Shown here piece by piece: positions 4,701 through 6,287 of a stretch of DNA of 6,287 nucleotides. This DNA is from Ktedonobacteraceae bacterium (GTDB taxonomy: Bacteria > Chloroflexota > Ktedonobacteria > Ktedonobacterales > Ktedonobacteraceae). The stretch is from the NCBI GenBank assembly GCA_014896635.1, contig JADBKA010000263.1, positions 1-6,287 of the forward strand, read 5' to 3'. A model generated the notes under the pieces. That model saw only the letters and a program-made list of their open reading frames with translations, searched no databases and was not told the origin of the DNA. A program made the translations under genes and the position numbers. Each line of letters starts with the position of its first letter. Within the stretch, counting starts at the first letter, position 1.

Positions 4701-5868
4701 GCTGAGCGGAAGAGTGGGCCAGGGGACAACCACGTCCCCTGGCCCACAGTTGGTAGGAAGGAATCCCTGAGGGAGTTCTTTCAGAAGTTAAACTGGTCGA
4801 TATTATCCTTGTTAAAGACCGTTGGCGGACCCAGCAGAATAACTCCATTCTCCCCTCCGGGACATAGGCGATGCCATGCTGCATCGCCTGCTGGGGAGAA
4901 CGGACGCTGATGCGCTGCCCGCAAATCCAGATCTCGCCGCTGTCTGGCCGGTCGATGCCGAACAGCACACGCGCGACTTCGGTACGCCCCGAACCAATGA
5001 GACCAGCAAAGCCGACAATCTCGCTCTGTCTGACCTGGAAGCTGATATTTTCAAATACTCCCCGGCGTGTCAGATGGCGGACGTCTAACACCAGCTCTCC
5101 GATCTCAGCAGCTTCTTTCGGAAAGAGCGCTCCCAGTTCACGCCCAACCATATGACGAATGGTGGATTCCAGCGTCAATTCCGAGGCCAGGGCGCTTGTG
5201 ATGCAGGCGCCATCACGGAGAATGGTGATGCGGTCTGCCAGCGCGAAAACTTCGTCCAGGCGGTGACTGATGAAAAGAATGGCGGTACCGCGTCGGCGCA
5301 GTTGATTGATGATGGTGAAGAGTTGCTGCACTTCATGTGGGGAGAGCGCCGCCGTTGGCTCGTCCATAACGAGGACGCGCGCTTCAACGGAGAGAGCTTT
5401 GGCAATCTCTACCAGTTGCTGGTCGGCCACAGAGAGACCACGTACGGGGGCATAGACGCTGAGGTGAACACCCAGCGTTGTCAGGAGCTGCTCTACTTCA
5501 CGATACATCTGCCGCCAGTTGATACGGCCCAGGCGATCACGAGGATGCCGTCCCATGAAGATGTTCTCGGCGACATCCAGATCAGGAAAGAGAGTAGGCT
5601 CCTGGTGTATGACAGCAATACCCAGTTGCTGCGCCTGTGCGGGAGTCTGCAACTCAACGTCCTGACCATCGACCTGTATCAAACCACTATCAGGTTGATG
5701 GATACCCGCGAGAATTTTGACAAGGGTGCTTTTGCCAGCGCCGTTCTCGCCGACGATGGCATGAACCTCGCCGGGATAGAGATTCAAACTCACGCCACGC
5801 AGTGCCTGGATGGTTCCAAACCGCCTGGTGATACCAGTAAGCTCGACGATGGGCTTTGAAGGCTCCAT
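4546..5868 (-). CDS. Truncated CUT2-type sugar ABC transporter ATP-binding protein (probable pseudogene; C-terminus out of frame)
   Basis: The family (RbsA, XylG, LsrA, RhaT) powers sugar uptake with two fused nucleotide-binding domains in about 500 residues. The first domain is complete: Walker A GENGAGKST (40-48), Q-loop Q89, signature-like LSVADQQ (145-151), Walker B VLVMDEP (166-171) and H-loop H202. The second begins normally with the degenerate Walker A GLIGSGRTE (289-297) and GIAYVPE (332-338), then homology stops. Residues 340-440 are not ABC sequence: the frame runs out of phase through a binding-protein remnant and the hairpin, then antisense into the last 155 bases of gdh. The second domain lacks its signature and Walker B. 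The start is ATG 5868, with GGAG seven bases before it. A divergent lacI gene and a LacI-type palindrome adjoin. I regard it as a deletion product that is unlikely to transport. Confidence 0.85.
   Translation of the reverse strand: MEPSKPIVELTGITRRFGTIQALRGVSLNLYPGEVHAIVGENGAGKSTLVKILAGIHQPDSGLIQVDGQDVELQTPAQAQQLGIAVIHQEPTLFPDLDVAENIFMGRHPRDRLGRINWRQMYREVEQLLTTLGVHLSVYAPVRGLSVADQQLVEIAKALSVEARVLVMDEPTAALSPHEVQQLFTIINQLRRRGTAILFISHRLDEVFALADRITILRDGACITSALASELTLESTIRHMVGRELGALFPKEAAEIGELVLDVRHLTRRGVFENISFQVRQSEIVGFAGLIGSGRTEVARVLFGIDRPDSGEIWICGQRISVRSPQQAMQHGIAYVPEGRMELFCWVRQRSLTRIISTSLTSERTPSGIPSYQLWARGRGCPLAHSSAQLRTGRYRAVPEPRQRARRPAGTRLYADRSAAQLPSRVPRGRRVPSRFPGAP
4714..4747. terminator. 14-bp perfect hairpin between convergent genes
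   Basis: GTGGGCCAGGGGAC (4714-4727) and GTCCCCTGGCCCAC (4734-4747) pair perfectly around AACCAC. It begins 14 bases after the gdh stop and lies 34 bases beyond the stop of the binding-protein remnant on the other strand, so it can serve both directions. No T-run follows on either strand, so termination may need more than the hairpin. Confidence 0.7.
4781..4858 (-). pseudogene. C-terminal remnant of a sugar-binding protein (RbsB/LsrB/RhaS-like)
   Basis: In a different minus-strand frame from the ATPase, the DNA right after the ATPase homology reads GGENGVILLGPP, then TVFNKDNIDQFNF and a stop at 4781-4783. This is 25 residues. The pattern LLG-P-TVF-K-NID-F-F at the very C-terminus resembles the ends of periplasmic-binding-protein type 4 sugar receptors of rhamnose/AI-2-type CUT2 transporters, which are often the last gene of such operons. 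No start codon or ribosome site precedes it and the rest of the gene is missing. It is followed 34 bases later by the hairpin at 4714-4747, as expected for the last gene of an operon. The family call is from memory of the motif, on a short sequence. Confidence 0.65.
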
Positions 5869-5888
5869 CTACATGCTCCATTGCCGAG

Positions 5889-5904
5889 ATTGAAACGTTT
5901 CAAT
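5889..5904. promoter_or_regulatory. LacI-family operator shared by divergent promoters
   Basis: ATTGAAACGTTTCAAT is a perfect 16-bp palindrome with the central CG typical of LacI/GalR operators. It overlaps the -35 box of the lacI promoter and the expected start region (and an alternative -10) of the ABC promoter, so one site can control both directions. The adjacent LacI-family protein is the natural candidate to bind it. Confidence 0.85.
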
Positions 5905-5919
5905 TATAGCAAGTATAAT
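5890..5919 (+). promoter_or_regulatory. Promoter of the lacI-family gene
   Basis: TTGAAA (5890-5895), an 18-base spacer and a perfect TATAAT (5914-5919). The -35 box lies inside the operator palindrome, implying autorepression. The leader to ATG 5975 is about 49 bases. Confidence 0.65.
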
Positions 5920-5941
5920 GATAGGAGGGTAAAATTGTCAA
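5912..5941 (-). promoter_or_regulatory. Promoter of the sugar ABC locus
   Basis: Minus-strand perfect TTGACA (5936-5941), an 18-base spacer and TATACT (5912-5917). The start would fall near 5905, at the edge of the palindrome. An alternative extended -10, TGC-TATAAT (5903-5911), lies just downstream and overlaps the palindrome. Both would be repressed by a protein bound there. Confidence 0.7.
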
Positions 5942-5974
5942 GAGGACAAAGTTTGAAATAGCGGAGAAGAAGGT

Positions 5975-6287
5975 ATGTTGAGTATTCGGGAGGTAGCCAG
6001 GAGGGCGGGCGTTTCGGTGGGAACTGTGTCGAACGTGTTGAATCGCCCTGCGATTGTCGCGGAAGAGACGCGGCAGCGCGTGCTGGCAGTGATCGAAGAG
6101 ATGGGGTTTGTGCGCAACGGCTCGGCGCGCCAACTGCGTGCCAGGCGCAGCCAGGCGATAGGACTGGTGGTGCTGGATGTAACCAATCCTTTTTTTACCG
6201 AAGTCGCGCGCGGCGTTGAAGATGTGATGAACGAAGCTGGCTATGTAGTGATTCTCTGTAACTCCGACGATTCTCCTGAGAAAGAGA
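5975..6287 (+). CDS. LacI family transcriptional regulator (N-terminal part, cut by window edge)
   Basis: 104 residues are visible. Residues 3-23 form the LacI-type helix-turn-helix (SIREVARRAGVSVGTVSNVL), with the recognition helix around V15-G16-T17-V18-S19. The hinge region ARQLRARRS (51-59) carries L54, where family members intercalate a leucine at the central CG of the operator. The sugar-binding core starts at about residue 61 (AIGLVVLDVTNPFFTEVARG) with the family's typical first strand. GGAG lies eight bases before ATG 5975, and an in-frame stop at 5954-5956 excludes an earlier start. It is divergent from the sugar ABC ATPase and shares a perfect palindromic operator with it, so it probably represses that locus until its sugar is present. 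The ligand cannot be told from this part. Confidence 0.93.
   Translation, partial: MLSIREVARRAGVSVGTVSNVLNRPAIVAEETRQRVLAVIEEMGFVRNGSARQLRARRSQAIGLVVLDVTNPFFTEVARGVEDVMNEAGYVVILCNSDDSPEKE

Noticed and set aside
4065..4733. 222-residue minus-strand reading frame opposite gdh
   Set aside because: It is antisense to the well-conserved glutamate dehydrogenase and crosses the terminal hairpin. It shows no domain or ribosome site.
5152..5859. 235-residue plus-strand reading frame opposite the ABC ATPase
   Set aside because: It is antisense to a domain with all ABC motifs and has no recognisable domain of its own, so it is a codon-bias shadow.
1..6287. CRISPR array, tRNA, rRNA or intact insertion sequence
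   Set aside because: No regularly spaced repeats, no cloverleaf or rRNA-like segment and no transposase motif were seen on either strand. The only possible mobile-element trace is the unassigned block at 2930-3205.

Overview
The window looks like chromosomal DNA from a moderately GC-rich, free-living bacterium. The mix of a TetR/SDR pair, a single-domain response regulator, a NAD(P)-type glutamate dehydrogenase and a LacI-controlled CUT2-type sugar ABC locus would suit a soil Chloroflexota of the Ktedonobacteria type. That placement rests on general gene character, not on a marker gene, and is tentative.

Layout, left to right. (1) 1-1633, all on the minus strand: a small protein with one C-terminal membrane helix (1169-1633), then a TetR-family repressor (403-1089), then the N-terminal 126 residues of an NAD-dependent epimerase/dehydratase-like SDR that runs off the left edge (1-378). 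The TetR gene has a near-consensus promoter in the 79-base gap before it. Two TGAC-N5-GTCA dyads lie on this promoter, one exactly filling the 17-base spacer. TetR and SDR are 24 bases apart and probably co-transcribed. (2) 1634-1911 is a divergent promoter region leading on the plus strand to a CheY-like receiver protein (1912-2334). (3) A convergent small unknown gene (2370-2717, minus) follows, with a strong GC hairpin between the two stop codons. (4) 2718-3443 is a 726-base stretch without a convincing gene. It contains a GC-rich, hairpin-rich block (about 2930-3205) that I cannot assign, then an AT-rich upstream region of gdh with a long inverted repeat. (5) 3444-4700 (plus) is a complete glutamate dehydrogenase-family gene. 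(6) A 14-bp perfect hairpin (4714-4747) separates it from a convergent sugar-transport locus on the minus strand. (7) 5975-6287 (plus) is the N-terminal part of a divergent LacI-family regulator, cut by the right edge. A perfect 16-bp LacI-type palindrome lies between the divergent promoters.

The most notable observation is at 4781-5868. The sugar ABC ATPase is intact through its first nucleotide-binding domain and the start of the second, then homology stops at about residue 338. In another frame the DNA directly continues as the last 25 residues and stop codon of what looks like a sugar-binding protein of the same transporter. An internal deletion appears to have joined the first and last genes of an ATPase-permease-permease-binding protein operon, leaving the LacI regulator, operator, promoter and terminator-like hairpin in place around a broken transporter. 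The nominal 440-residue reading frame beyond the junction is out of frame and overlaps the gdh 3' end, so its last 100 residues are probably not meaningful protein.
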